DNA from: Bradyrhizobium rifense
GTDB lineage: Bacteria; Pseudomonadota; Alphaproteobacteria; Rhizobiales; Xanthobacteraceae
Assembly: GCF_008123425.1 (NCBI RefSeq)
Contig: NZ_VSSS01000063.1
Span: forward strand, 1-64,000
DNA: 64,000 bases
Direction of reading: 5' to 3'
Below the pieces are notes generated by a model. The model had not been told where the DNA came from. It worked only from the letters and a program-made list of their open reading frames with translations, and did not search any database. Shown in pieces: positions 18,287 through 27,141 of this stretch; positions within the stretch are counted from its first letter, which is position 1; each line of letters opens with the position of its first letter. A program made the translations under genes and the position numbers.

Positions 18287-19375
18287 TCAGCCCCCCAAGA
18301 GGCGGCTGACGATGCGGGCGGCGTAGTCCACGGTCGGGATCACACGGGCATAATTCAGCCGCGTCGGCCCGATCACGCCCAAAACGCCGACGATATGGCC
18401 GGCGGCGTCCCGGTAGGGTGAGATGATGGTGGAGGAGCCGGACAGGGAAAACAGCTTGTTCTCCGAACCGATGAAGATTCTCACACCCTCGGCGGTCTCG
18501 GCGCGGCCGAGCAGATCGACCACGCCGCGCTTGGTTTCAAGGTCATCAAACAGCAGCCGGACCCGCTCGAGGTCCTCTAGCGCGTGCAAATCCTCCAGCA
18601 GATTGGCGTGGCCTCGGACGATCAGCTGACGATTTTCATTCTCGCCGCCGGACCAACTGGCGATGCCGGCTGCGATTACCTTCTGGGTGAGCTGGTCAAG
18701 CTCGGCACGGGCTTCGCCCAGTGCGGTTTCCAGCTCGAGCCGGGCCTCGGCCAGTGTCCGACCGCGAATCCGCGCATTGAGGAAATTGCCGGCCTCCGTC
18801 AGCGCCGAGGACGGAACTCCGGGCGGAAGGGTCAACACACGGTTTTCGACCTGACCGTCCTCGCCGACCAGGATCACGAGCGCCTTCTCGGGTTCCAGCC
18901 GGACGAATTCGATATGTTTCAGGCGCGAATTGGATTTTGGCGTCAGCACCACCGCGGCGGCGCGAGTGAGGCCGGACAGCCGCGTCAACGCTTCCGACAG
19001 CGCCGCCTCGACCGATTGGGCGTGGCCGACCGAAGTCAGCTGGCTTTGGATCGACTGCCGTTCAGCGTCAGTGAGGTCGCCAACCTGCATCAAGGCATCG
19101 ACAAAGAAGCGCAGGCCGAGTTCCGTCGGCAGCCTTCCGGCGGAGGTGTGCGGAGCATAGATCAGGCCGAGCTGTTCCAGATCGGCCATGACGTTGCGGA
19201 CCGAGGCCGGCGACAGCGGCATCGCGATCAGACGTGAGATGTTGCGCGAGCCGACCGGCTCGCCGGTCGCGAGATAGCTTTCGACAATTTGACGAAAGAT
19301 GTCGCGGGAACGCTCGTTGAGCTGGGCGAGGCCTGCGCGCGGCGCGATCAGATGGATCGGATCGTGATGGGCCAC
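18287..19375 (-). CDS. hrcA: Heat-inducible transcription repressor HrcA
   Basis: Represses chaperonin genes through CIRCE operators and depends on GroEL for activity. The 362-residue protein has the N-terminal winged helix with LNERSRDIFRQIVESYLATGEPVGSR and NVMADLEQLGLIYAPHTSAGRLPTELGLRFFVD, both diagnostic, and a C-terminal GAF-like ligand domain ending ARVIPTVDYAARIVSRLL. The length fits the family. I see no CIRCE element (TTAGCACTC-N9-GAGTGCTAA) in the window, so its targets, probably groESL, lie elsewhere. It is divergent from rph. Confidence 0.96.
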   Translation of the reverse strand: MAHHDPIHLIAPRAGLAQLNERSRDIFRQIVESYLATGEPVGSRNISRLIAMPLSPASVRNVMADLEQLGLIYAPHTSAGRLPTELGLRFFVDALMQVGDLTDAERQSIQSQLTSVGHAQSVEAALSEALTRLSGLTRAAAVVLTPKSNSRLKHIEFVRLEPEKALVILVGEDGQVENRVLTLPPGVPSSALTEAGNFLNARIRGRTLAEARLELETALGEARAELDQLTQKVIAAGIASWSGGENENRQLIVRGHANLLEDLHALEDLERVRLLFDDLETKRGVVDLLGRAETAEGVRIFIGSENKLFSLSGSSTIISPYRDAAGHIVGVLGVIGPTRLNYARVIPTVDYAARIVSRLLGG

Positions 19376-19538
19376 AGACGGTCACTCCTCTCGGCTGCAC
19401 ATAACTTGTCCATCCGGACGGCCCATGACAAGCGGGGTTTTGCGGTTCTCTGGGGACTGAAAAGCCTTGCTGCTCACCCTCAGCCCCCCTACAAGCACCG
19501 CGAATAGCCCTTACCCTGCGAGTTTTGGAGGATTTCCC

Positions 19539-20252
19539 ATGCGGCCCAGCCGCCGTGCGCCCGACGAATTGCGCCCCGTGACGCTTGAGCGTGGCGTGGT
19601 CAAATATGCGGAGGGCTCCTGCCTCGTGAAATTCGGCGACACCCATGTGCTGGTCACCGCCACGCTGGAAGACCGCCTGCCGCCGTGGCTGAAGGGCCAG
19701 GGCCGCGGCTGGGTCACCGCCGAATACGGTATGCTGCCGCGCGCGACCTCCGAACGCACCCGCCGCGAAGCTGCCGCCGGCAAGCAGAGCGGCCGCACCG
19801 TCGAGATTCAGCGCCTGATCGGGCGTTCGTTGCGCACCATCGTCGATCTCGAAGCGCTCGGTGAGCGCCAGATCACGGTCGATTGCGACGTGCTCCAGGC
19901 CGACGGCGGCACCCGCACCGCCTCGATCACCGGTGCCTGGGTCGCGCTCGCCGACTGCATCAACTGGATGAAGACGCGCAACATGATCAAGGCCAACGTG
20001 ATGCGCGACAACGTCGCCGCGATCTCCTGCGGCATTTATCAGGGCAAGCCGGTGCTGGATCTCGACTATGCCGAGGATTCGGAAGCCGAGACCGACGCCA
20101 ATTTCGTCATGACCGGCGATGGCCGCATCATTGAGGTGCAGGGCACCGCGGAACGCGAGCCGTTCACGCAGGACGAGTTCCTCGCGCTGATCGCCCTGGC
20201 GCAAAAAGGTATCGCGCGTCTGGTGGACTTGCAGAAACTCGCCGTCGCGTAG
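19539..20252 (+). CDS. rph: Ribonuclease PH
   Basis: Phosphorolytic 3'-5' exoribonuclease that trims tRNA precursors. The 237-residue protein starts MRPSRRAPDELRPVTLERG and contains VTATLEDRLPPWLKGQGRGWVTAEYGMLPRAT, GRTVEIQRLIGRSLR and LDLDYAEDSEAETDANFVM with the conserved Asp residues of the active site. The length is typical. The ATG at 19539 follows GGAGG (19527-19531). An in-frame upstream extension to 19467 lacks similarity. It is followed 11 bases later by rdgB, and the two probably share a transcript with hemW. Confidence 0.97.
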   Translation: MRPSRRAPDELRPVTLERGVVKYAEGSCLVKFGDTHVLVTATLEDRLPPWLKGQGRGWVTAEYGMLPRATSERTRREAAAGKQSGRTVEIQRLIGRSLRTIVDLEALGERQITVDCDVLQADGGTRTASITGAWVALADCINWMKTRNMIKANVMRDNVAAISCGIYQGKPVLDLDYAEDSEAETDANFVMTGDGRIIEVQGTAEREPFTQDEFLALIALAQKGIARLVDLQKLAVA

Positions 20253-20263
20253 TCAATAGGCCC

Positions 20264-20899
20264 ATGCACCGCCGAATCACCGGAAAGCTCGTCATCGCGA
20301 CCCACAATCCCGGCAAGCTTGCCGAGATGAAGGAACTTCTCGCGCCTCACGGCATCGAGGTGGTGTCGGCCGGTGAGCTCAGCCTGCCCGAGCCCGAAGA
20401 GACCGGCAACGACTTCCGCAGCAACGCCGCGATCAAGGCGGTCGCGGCGGCGCAGGCGACCAAGCTTCCCGCTTTCGCCGATGATTCCGGCATCGTGGTC
20501 GACGCGCTCGACGGCGCGCCCGGTATTTTCTCCGCACGCTGGGCCGGACCGTCAAAAGATTTCGCCGCGGCGATGGCACAGATCGAGCGCCTGTTGCAGG
20601 AACGTGGCGCCATCACGCCCGACAAGCGCAAGGCGCACTTCGTCTCGGCGCTCTGCGTCGCCTGGCCTGACGGCCATCTCGAAGAGGTCGAGGCGCGCGT
20701 CGACGGCACGCTGGTGTGGCCGCCGCGCGGCACTGCCGGCTTCGGCTACGATCCGATGTTCCTGCCTGATGGCTACGACCGCACCTTCGGCGAGATGACC
20801 AGCATCGAGAAGCACGGCCTGCCGCCGCTCGGCCTCGGCCTGTCGCATCGTGCCCGCGCCTTCGTGAAACTGGCGGAGATCTGCCTTGAGCCGCGCTAA
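20264..20899 (+). CDS. rdgB: dITP/XTP pyrophosphatase (RdgB/HAM1)
   Basis: Removes non-canonical purine nucleotides (XTP, dITP, ITP) so that they do not enter nucleic acids. The 211-residue protein has LVIATHNPGKLAEMKELL (the SHNxxK-type substrate loop), FADDSGIVVDALDGAPGIFSARWAG and GTAGFGYDPMFLPDGYDRTFGEM, all diagnostic. It lies between rph and hemW on the same strand. Its last 14 bases overlap the start of hemW, so the two are translationally coupled. Confidence 0.96.
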   Translation: MHRRITGKLVIATHNPGKLAEMKELLAPHGIEVVSAGELSLPEPEETGNDFRSNAAIKAVAAAQATKLPAFADDSGIVVDALDGAPGIFSARWAGPSKDFAAAMAQIERLLQERGAITPDKRKAHFVSALCVAWPDGHLEEVEARVDGTLVWPPRGTAGFGYDPMFLPDGYDRTFGEMTSIEKHGLPPLGLGLSHRARAFVKLAEICLEPR

Positions 20900-22040
20900 G
20901 GAAGCCTTTGGCGTCTACGTGCACTGGCCGTTCTGCCTGTCGAAGTGCCCCTATTGCGACTTCAACAGCCATGTCCGCCACGCCGCGATCGACGAGACGC
21001 GCTTTGCATCCGCCTTCGCCCGCGAGATCGAAACGACCGCGCAGCGCTCGCCCGGCCGCGAGGTCACCTCGATCTTCCTCGGCGGCGGCACGCCGTCACT
21101 GATGCAGCCGGCAACCGTTGGCGCCGTGCTCGACGCCATCGGCAAGCATTGGAAAGTTGTCAACGACGTCGAAGTGACGCTGGAGGCAAATCCCACCAGT
21201 GTCGAAGCCACGCGCTTCGCCGGCTATCGCGCAGCCGGCGTCAACCGCGTCTCGCTCGGCGTGCAGGCGCTCGACGACGCCTCGCTGAAGGCGCTGGGCC
21301 GCATGCACAGCGCGCGCGAAGCGCTCGATGCCGTTGCGATCGCGCGTCGCTCGTTCGACCGTTACTCGTTCGATCTGATCTACGCCCGCCCAGACCAGAC
21401 GCCGGCGATGTGGGCCGATGAGCTGCGTCTCGCCATCGATGAAGCCGCCGAGCATCTGTCGCTCTATCAGCTGACGATCGAAGAAGGCACGCCATTCTTC
21501 GGCCTGCACCAGGCCGGCAAGCTGAAGACGCCGGACGAAGCGGTCGCGCGCGCGCTTTACGACGTGACGCAGGAAACCTGCGACAAGCTCGGTTTGCCCG
21601 CTTACGAGATTTCCAATCACGCGCGGCGCGGTGCCGAGTGCCGGCACAATCTCGTGTACTGGCGCGGCGAGGAATACGCGGGCATCGGTCCCGGCGCGCA
21701 TGGCCGCCTCGATATCGACGGCATCCGCCATGCCACTGCCACCGAGAAGCGTCCCGAAGCCTGGCTGATGCGCGTCGAAAGCAGCGGCCACGGCGTTGTC
21801 ACCGACGATCTCCTCAACAGCGAAGAACGCGCCGACGAATTTTTGCTGATGGGATTGCGCCTGGCCGAAGGTATCGACCCCGATCGCTACACCGCGCTCT
21901 CCGGCCGCCCGCTCGACCCCAAACGCATCGCGCTCTTGCGTGAGGAAGGCGCGATCACAGTGGATGCAACGGGCCGTTTGCGCGTCACGAGCAGCGGATT
22001 CCCGGTGCTGGATGCGGTGGTCGCGGATTTGGCGGCGTAA
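20886..22040 (+). CDS. hemW: Radical SAM heme chaperone HemW (formerly HemN-like)
   Basis: A 384-residue radical SAM protein that binds heme and is thought to insert it into respiratory enzymes. It has VYVHWPFCLSKCPYCDFNSH with the C-x3-C-x2-C iron-sulfur motif, IFLGGGTPSLM, the SAM-binding VTLEANPTSVE and GVNRVSLGVQALDD. Its length and lack of the HemN N-terminal region fit HemW rather than coproporphyrinogen oxidase. The start is a TTG at 20886 preceded by GGAG; there is no in-frame ATG early enough to include the iron-sulfur motif. It overlaps rdgB by 14 bases. Confidence 0.93.
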   Translation: MSRAKEAFGVYVHWPFCLSKCPYCDFNSHVRHAAIDETRFASAFAREIETTAQRSPGREVTSIFLGGGTPSLMQPATVGAVLDAIGKHWKVVNDVEVTLEANPTSVEATRFAGYRAAGVNRVSLGVQALDDASLKALGRMHSAREALDAVAIARRSFDRYSFDLIYARPDQTPAMWADELRLAIDEAAEHLSLYQLTIEEGTPFFGLHQAGKLKTPDEAVARALYDVTQETCDKLGLPAYEISNHARRGAECRHNLVYWRGEEYAGIGPGAHGRLDIDGIRHATATEKRPEAWLMRVESSGHGVVTDDLLNSEERADEFLLMGLRLAEGIDPDRYTALSGRPLDPKRIALLREEGAITVDATGRLRVTSSGFPVLDAVVADLAA

Positions 22041-22049
22041 CGAGATCTC

Positions 22050-22142
22050 GTAGGATGGGCAAAGGCGCACTTGCGCCGTGCCCACGATCTCTCAACAAGA
22101 TGGCGTGGAATTGGTGGGCACGCTTCGCTTTGCCCACCCTAC
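22050..22142. repeat. Palindromic intergenic repeat (GTAGGGTGGGC family)
   Basis: GTAGGATGGGCAAAGGCG at the left end is nearly the reverse complement of CGCTTTGCCCACCCTAC at the right end, with an internal GTGCCCAC/GTGGGCAC pair. It lies between the convergent hemW and LpoA-like genes. Related copies are at 36761-36858 and 60209-60297. Confidence 0.7.
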
Positions 22143-22159
22143 CGCACCGTCGTTCCGAA

Positions 22160-23395
22160 CTACGCCCCAAAACTCTTCGGCGAGCCCGCCACTGCGACAC
22201 CGCCGCCCGTCGTCACCTTCATCACCGCGAGCCCACGTTCATTGGTTCCATCAGCGCGGAAGCGGAACAAGCCGTCGATGCCGGCGAAGCCGGAGGGATT
22301 GGTGAGCACATCGGACGAGAAGCGCGTGGTGCCCTGCGTGCGCGCGAGCGCTGCCACAAGCGCGACCGCGTCATAGGCGAGCGTTGCGGTGCGGATCGGC
22401 TCGGCGCCGTATTTGGTGCGGTAACGGCCGGAGAACGCGCGGAAGCCGGCCGGATCAGGTGCTGCGTAGAGGCCGCCTTGCAGAGCCGGGCTGGCATAGA
22501 CGCGCGGGCTGTCCCAGAGACCAGTACCGAGCAGCTGGATGTTGCGCAAATTCGCGCCCGCCGCGGTCATCGCATCTGCCACGGCAACGACGGCATCGCC
22601 GTCATCGGCAACGAACAGCGCATCCGCGCTGCCAAGCTGCTGCGCCACCGTGCGCGCCGGCGTGGCGCGATCGGCACCGTATTTCTCGAACGCGACGATG
22701 CGTCCGCCGCGCCTGGGCACCGCGGCCTTCACCGCGGCTTCGACCACATTGCCGTAGGCATTGTCGGGCACCAGCACGGCGACGGAGCGCTTTCCGATGC
22801 TGGCGGAATATTCGATGATGCGATTGACGTCGGACTCCGGCAGGAAGCTCAAGAGATACACGCCGCGGCCGGCGATGCTCGAATCGGTCGAGAACGCCAT
22901 CACCGAGATGCCGCGCGTGCGCGCGACCTGGGCCACGGCCGGGACCGACTGCGCGAACAGCGGCCCCAGAATGATCTCGGCGCCTTCGTCGACCGCCTGC
23001 TGCGCGCCGGCTTGCGCACCCTGCGGGCTGCCATTGTCGTCCTTGATCAGGAGCTGGATGTTCGGGTTCTGGAACTCGGCCAGCGCCATCTCGGCGGCAT
23101 TGCGCATGGATTGCGCGGCGAGCCCGGCGTTGCCGGCGGCCGAGAGCGGCAGGATCACGGCAACCTTCACGCCGCCGGTGCCGGCAGTCGTCGCCTGCTG
23201 CGGTGGACCGGCCGGCTGGGCCGGCGGCGGAGATGAGCTGGAGAACGGATTGGAAAACTGGCTGAGGCTCTGCTGCACGCCGGCGCAGGCCGACAGCAAA
23301 GGCGTGCCCAACAGCAGGCCAAGCGCACTCCGCCGGGTCGCGCCCGAGAAACGGGGCCCCTGAACGGGAGACTTCGGATCACGCGGGCCCACCAT
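22160..23395 (-). CDS. Penicillin-binding protein activator (LpoA/YraM-like) lipoprotein
   Basis: A 411-residue lipoprotein with a lipobox LLSACAG (about residues 33-39) behind an Arg-rich n-region, a Pro/Ser/Gln-rich spacer, and a periplasmic binding-protein type I fold (VKVAVILPLSAAGNAG, ILGPLFAQSVPAVAQ, VLVPDNAYGNVVEAA). This matches the family annotated as LpoA-type activator or branched-chain amino-acid binding-like protein. The neighbours rsmI and yraN are in divergent orientation, the same neighbourhood as E. coli lpoA-rsmI-yraN, which supports the LpoA-like call over a transporter. The ATG at 23395 was chosen because it leaves a normal lipoprotein signal. Confidence 0.8.
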   Translation of the reverse strand: MVGPRDPKSPVQGPRFSGATRRSALGLLLGTPLLSACAGVQQSLSQFSNPFSSSSPPPAQPAGPPQQATTAGTGGVKVAVILPLSAAGNAGLAAQSMRNAAEMALAEFQNPNIQLLIKDDNGSPQGAQAGAQQAVDEGAEIILGPLFAQSVPAVAQVARTRGISVMAFSTDSSIAGRGVYLLSFLPESDVNRIIEYSASIGKRSVAVLVPDNAYGNVVEAAVKAAVPRRGGRIVAFEKYGADRATPARTVAQQLGSADALFVADDGDAVVAVADAMTAAGANLRNIQLLGTGLWDSPRVYASPALQGGLYAAPDPAGFRAFSGRYRTKYGAEPIRTATLAYDAVALVAALARTQGTTRFSSDVLTNPSGFAGIDGLFRFRADGTNERGLAVMKVTTGGGVAVAGSPKSFGA

Positions 23396-23610
23396 GGCAG
23401 CTTCTCTTCTGACCAGCCGCAGCCGGCCGATCACAGCAAATCTTGCCGCGACAGAAGCCGCGGATTCAGGCATATTGTCGGCAAATAGTTAACCAAAACA
23501 AAAGGATAATGGCCGCTTAACGCGGCTGCCCTCGTTTCCTGGCTGGCTGTTCGCCGTCCGTTATCCAGCATCAAGGCGGGGTTTCCGCCGCGAATATGGC
23601 GCTGACGCTT

Positions 23611-23649
23611 CATTCCCTTGGGAATGTGATGCCGGATGCATCACATTCC
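23611..23649. promoter_or_regulatory. Overlapping inverted repeats in the LpoA-like/rsmI divergent gap
   Basis: GGAATGTGATGC (23621-23632) and GCATCACATTCC (23638-23649) are perfect 12-base arms around CGGAT. The left arm can alternatively pair with CATTCC at 23611-23616. It lies 85 bases before rsmI. It could be an operator for a dimeric regulator or a pair of exclusive RNA hairpins. Confidence 0.5.
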
Positions 23650-23734
23650 AGTCCTTCCTCGCCCCTCATCTGGCACGATCTTTTTCGAAGGACCGGTTCC
23701 CAGCCCCGGGGATCATGCCTAAGTTCGGTTCATT

Positions 23735-24685
23735 ATGCGCGCAAAGCCGGCCCCGATAAATACGCCTGAAGGCACAGACGCAGCCCCGCGCGGTTTCTCA
23801 ATCGACGCCCATCGGCTCGCGGCGCCGAAGCCGGCGGCGGGCCTCTATCTGGTCGCCACCCCGATCGGCAATCTCGGCGACATCACCCTGCGCGCGCTGC
23901 AGATTCTGGCCGGGGTCGACGTCATCGCCTGCGAGGACACCCGCATCACGCGGCGCCTGACCGAGCGTTACGACATCTCGGCGCAGCTCAAGCAATATCA
24001 CGAGCACAATGCCGAGGCCGCCCGCCCAAAGATCCTGGAGGCGCTGGCCGCAGGCGGCTCGGTCGCGCTGGTGTCGGATGCCGGCACGCCATTGATCTCC
24101 GATCCCGGTTACAAGCTGGTGCGCGAGGTCTGCGCCGCCGGTCATGCGGTTTATGCGCTGCCCGGCCCGTCGTCGGTGCTGGCGGCACTGTCGGTCGCGG
24201 CGCTGCCGACCGACCGTTTCTTCTTCGAGGGCTTTCTGCCCGCGAAATCCGCCGCGCGGCGGTCGCGCCTCACTGAACTCGCCCGCATCGACGCGACGCT
24301 GGTGATGTTCGAATCCGGCAACCGGGTGCAGGACACACTCGCCGAACTCGCCGAGATCATGGGCACGCGCGAGGCCGCGATCTGCCGTGAGCTGACAAAA
24401 CTGCACGAGGAGATCTCGCGCGCGAAGCTCGACGAGCTGGCGCGCGAGGCAGACACGCTGGAGACACGCGGCGAATTCGTGCTGGTGATCGCTCCGCCTG
24501 CCGCGGATGCCGACGTGCTGACATTGGATGCGCTGGACGATTTGCTGCGCGAGCAGCTCGCCACGCATAGCGTCAAGGACGCCGTCGCGCACGCGGTCGC
24601 GCTCTCCGGGCGGCCGCGCCGTGAGGTCTACGCCCGCGCGCTCGAGCTCGCAAAAGATTTGCGGGGCGGCGATGGCGAAGACTAA
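23735..24685 (+). CDS. rsmI: 16S rRNA (cytidine-1402 2'-O)-methyltransferase
   Basis: Methylates the ribose of C1402 in the 16S rRNA decoding centre. The 316-residue protein contains GLYLVATPIGNLGDITLRAL, IACEDTRITRRLTERYDI, LVSDAGTPLISDPGYKLVREV and PGPSSVLAALSVAALPTDRFFFEGFLP, which are diagnostic for RsmI (tetrapyrrole methylase fold). The N-terminal 30 residues are extra compared with E. coli. The stop overlaps the yraN start by 14 bases, giving an rsmI-yraN-gshB operon. The divergent LpoA-like gene preserves a proteobacterial gene order. Confidence 0.95.
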   Translation: MRAKPAPINTPEGTDAAPRGFSIDAHRLAAPKPAAGLYLVATPIGNLGDITLRALQILAGVDVIACEDTRITRRLTERYDISAQLKQYHEHNAEAARPKILEALAAGGSVALVSDAGTPLISDPGYKLVREVCAAGHAVYALPGPSSVLAALSVAALPTDRFFFEGFLPAKSAARRSRLTELARIDATLVMFESGNRVQDTLAELAEIMGTREAAICRELTKLHEEISRAKLDELAREADTLETRGEFVLVIAPPAADADVLTLDALDDLLREQLATHSVKDAVAHAVALSGRPRREVYARALELAKDLRGGDGED

Positions 24686-25073
24686 GGACGCAGCGGAACC
24701 GAAAGTGGCCTCGCCCGAGCGCGTCGCCGCGTTCCGCACCGGCATCTCGGCCGAGAGCCGCGCCGCAGCTTTCCTGATGGCGAAGGGTTATCGCATCCTC
24801 GCCAAGCGCTACCGCACCCCGCATGGCGAGATCGACCTCGTCGCGCGCCGCCGCAATCTGATCGCCTTCGTCGAGGTCAAGGCGCGTGCCAGCCTCGATG
24901 AGGCCGCCTATGCGGTGACGCCGCGCCAGCAGCAGCGCATCATCGACGCCGCGCAGGGCTGGCTTGCCACGCATCCCGAGCATGCGGAATTCGAATTGCG
25001 ATTCGACGCCATGCTGATTGCGCCGCGCTCGCTTCCGCGCCATGTGTTGGCGGCATTCGACGCCTCGACCTGA
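24672..25073 (+). CDS. yraN: YraN family (UPF0102) endonuclease-fold protein
   Basis: A 133-residue protein of the UPF0102 family with a restriction-endonuclease-like fold. The family core is GISAESRAAAFLMAKGYRILAKRYRTPHGEIDLVARRRNLIAFVEVKAR, with Glu, Asp and the EVK motif of the PD-(D/E)xK nuclease type. The substrate is not established; a role in recombination or DNA uptake has been suggested for related Holliday-junction resolvases. I chose the ATG at 24672, which overlaps the rsmI stop by 14 bases. gshB follows after ten bases. Confidence 0.9.
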   Translation: MAKTKDAAEPKVASPERVAAFRTGISAESRAAAFLMAKGYRILAKRYRTPHGEIDLVARRRNLIAFVEVKARASLDEAAYAVTPRQQQRIIDAAQGWLATHPEHAEFELRFDAMLIAPRSLPRHVLAAFDAST

Positions 25074-25083
25074 AAGGCAGACC

Positions 25084-26028
25084 ATGAAACTGAACGTCGC
25101 CGTCCAGATGGACCCCATCGCCCGTATCAACATCAAGGGCGATTCCACCTTTGCGCTGCTTCTGGAGGCGCAGAAGCGCGGCCACGGCCTGTCCTATTAC
25201 ACGCCCGACAAGCTCTCGATGGTCGGCGAGGAGATCGTTGCGCCAGTGCAGCTCCTGACCGTGCGCGACGAGCCCGGCGATCACTTCACCCTCGGCGAGC
25301 CCAGGCGCGAGGCGCTCAACGGCTTCGACGTGGTGTTACTGCGCCAGGATCCGCCGTTCGACCTCGCCTACATCACCTCGACACATTTGCTCGAGCGCAT
25401 TCACTCGAAGACGCTTGTGGTCAATGACCCTGCCTCGGTCCGCAACGCGCCCGAAAAGCTGTTCGTGATGAACTTTCCGCAGCTGATGCCGCCGACCCTG
25501 ATCTCGCGCGACCTCGACGAGATCAACGCGTTTCGCGACAAGTACGGTGCCGTCGTGATGAAGCCGCTGCACGGCCATGGCGGCGCCGCGGTATTCCGCG
25601 TGATGCCGCAGGACATGAATTTCGGCTCGCTGTTCGACATGTTCTCGGTCACCTTCAAGGAAGCCTGGGTGATCCAGCAGTTCATCCCCGAGGTGAAGCT
25701 CGGCGACAAGCGCATCATCCTGGTCAATGGCGAGTTCGCAGGCGCGGTGAACCGCGTGCCGGCCGCCGACGACCTCCGCTCCAACATGGTGCGCGGCGGC
25801 GCGGCAAAGGAGACCGAGCTGACCCCGCGCGAGCGCGAGATCTGCGCCACCGTCGGCCCGGCGCTGCGCGAGCGCGGCCTGCTGTTCGTCGGCATCGACG
25901 TCATCAACGGCAACCTCACCGAGATCAACGTGACCTCGCCCACCGGCATCCGCGCCATCGCGCGGCTCGGCGGCCCGGACGTCGCGGCCAAGATCTGGGA
26001 CGCGATCGAGCAGAAGCGAGCGAAGTAG
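25084..26028 (+). CDS. gshB: Glutathione synthetase
   Basis: Joins gamma-glutamylcysteine and glycine with ATP. The 314-residue protein begins MKLNVAVQMDPIARINIKGDSTFALLLEAQKRGH, the GshB prokaryotic N-terminal domain, with the ATP-grasp region containing VVMKPLHGHGGAAVFRV, QQFIPEVKLGDKRIILVNG, GAVNRVPAADDLRSNMVRGG and the C-terminal EINVTSPTGIRAI. The length equals the family norm. The ATG at 25084 is ten bases after yraN; the in-frame upstream reading is shadow. It is the last gene of the rsmI operon. Confidence 0.97.
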   Translation: MKLNVAVQMDPIARINIKGDSTFALLLEAQKRGHGLSYYTPDKLSMVGEEIVAPVQLLTVRDEPGDHFTLGEPRREALNGFDVVLLRQDPPFDLAYITSTHLLERIHSKTLVVNDPASVRNAPEKLFVMNFPQLMPPTLISRDLDEINAFRDKYGAVVMKPLHGHGGAAVFRVMPQDMNFGSLFDMFSVTFKEAWVIQQFIPEVKLGDKRIILVNGEFAGAVNRVPAADDLRSNMVRGGAAKETELTPREREICATVGPALRERGLLFVGIDVINGNLTEINVTSPTGIRAIARLGGPDVAAKIWDAIEQKRAK

Positions 26029-26233
26029 GCGGCGGCGCTACGGACATCGATAGCAACACTGCGAGCCCATCACTAACCACCTATTCACCATGACGTCCCC
26101 GCGCCTCATGCGAGCGTATGAGCGCGCTTGCGTGAATCTACGGGGCCACCGGCCGAGCGGCTAACGCGGCATTCACCATCTGCCCAAAACCAGCAGCATC
26201 ACTGACCATCACACTCGGTCTCGCAACACCCCT

Positions 26234-26239
26234 TATACT
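26234..26239 (+). promoter_or_regulatory. Possible -10 element upstream of the cpa operon
   Basis: TATACT at 26234-26239 sits 73 bases before the cpaB ATG in the 284-base gap after gshB. No convincing -35 is spaced correctly, so an activator may be needed. I see nothing else definite in this gap. Confidence 0.25.
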
Positions 26240-26312
26240 TTTACTCCCTACTCATCGATGCAGGGGAACCCGCCACGTGCGGTTCGAGTGCCCCGCGTAA
26301 GAGTAGAAGCGT

Positions 26313-27134
26313 ATGAACACCGCACGCATTGTCGTTCTCGTCATCGCACTGGGCGCCGGCGGCGTCGCTGCGTATCTGGCGAGCGGCTACGACAACAAGC
26401 CCGCAGCCCCGCTCCCGTTGGCCGAGAAGCTGCCGACGGTCGAGGTGCTCGTTGCCAAATCCGACATTCAACTCGGCCAGGCCGTGAAGGCCGAGGATCT
26501 GCAATGGCAGACCTGGCCGCAATCGACTGCAAGCAGCGCCTTCATCCGCCGCGACAGCAGGCCCGACGCGCAGACCCAGATCGCCGGCTCGATCGCACGC
26601 GTGCCCTTGATGCAGGGCGAGCCGATCCGCGAGCAGAAGCTGGTGAGGGCCGACGGCTCCGGCTTCATGGCCGCGATCCTGCCGTCCGGCATGCGGGCCG
26701 TGTCCACCGAGATTTCCGCCGAGACCGCGGCCGGCGGCTTCATCCTGCCGAACGACCGCGTCGACATCGTCCTGACGCGACGCCTGAAGAATCCCGACGG
26801 CCCCAACAATAACGGCTCGACCAGCGGCAATGACCTGATCCTGTCAGAGGTCATCCTGACCAATATCCGCGTGCTCGCCATCGACCAGGCGCCGAAGGAG
26901 AAGGAGGGCCAGAACGCCGTGGTCGGCAAGACCGTCACGCTCGAGCTCCGGCCCGACCAGATCACGACGCTCTCGGTCTCGCGCCAGGGCGGCACGCTGA
27001 CACTCGCACTGCGCAGCATCGCCGATGCCAGCGCCGCCGACGGGCCCGAGGACCAGGCATTCAAGCAGCGCTCGAGCGGCGTGAACGTGATCCGCTACGG
27101 CGTGCAGGCGAGACAACTGACGTCACAGAAGTGA
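26313..27134 (+). CDS. cpaB: Flp pilus assembly protein CpaB/RcpC
   Basis: A 273-residue protein with an N-terminal signal or anchor (ARIVVLVIALGAGGVAAYLASG) followed by a SAF domain (about 37-110, VEVLVAKSDIQLGQAVKAEDLQW) and the RcpC/CpaB middle region with VSTEISAETAAGGFILPNDRVDIVLTRR, diagnostic of the family. In the Flp/Tad pilus system it works in the periplasm with the secretin CpaC. It is the first gene of cpaBCDE, with a plausible promoter upstream. The start ATG at 26313 follows AAGAGTAGAAG. Confidence 0.93.
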   Translation: MNTARIVVLVIALGAGGVAAYLASGYDNKPAAPLPLAEKLPTVEVLVAKSDIQLGQAVKAEDLQWQTWPQSTASSAFIRRDSRPDAQTQIAGSIARVPLMQGEPIREQKLVRADGSGFMAAILPSGMRAVSTEISAETAAGGFILPNDRVDIVLTRRLKNPDGPNNNGSTSGNDLILSEVILTNIRVLAIDQAPKEKEGQNAVVGKTVTLELRPDQITTLSVSRQGGTLTLALRSIADASAADGPEDQAFKQRSSGVNVIRYGVQARQLTSQK

Positions 27135-27141
27135 TGGGGAC

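Noticed and set aside
19400..19440. CTTGTC/GACAAG inverted repeat between hrcA and rph considered as a CIRCE
   Set aside because: The arms do not match TTAGCACTC/GAGTGCTAA and the 16-base spacing is wrong.
23671..23686. Sigma-54-like word TGGCACGATCTTTTTC before rsmI
   Set aside because: The -24 part is perfect but the essential GC at -12 is missing (TTTTC instead of TTGCT).
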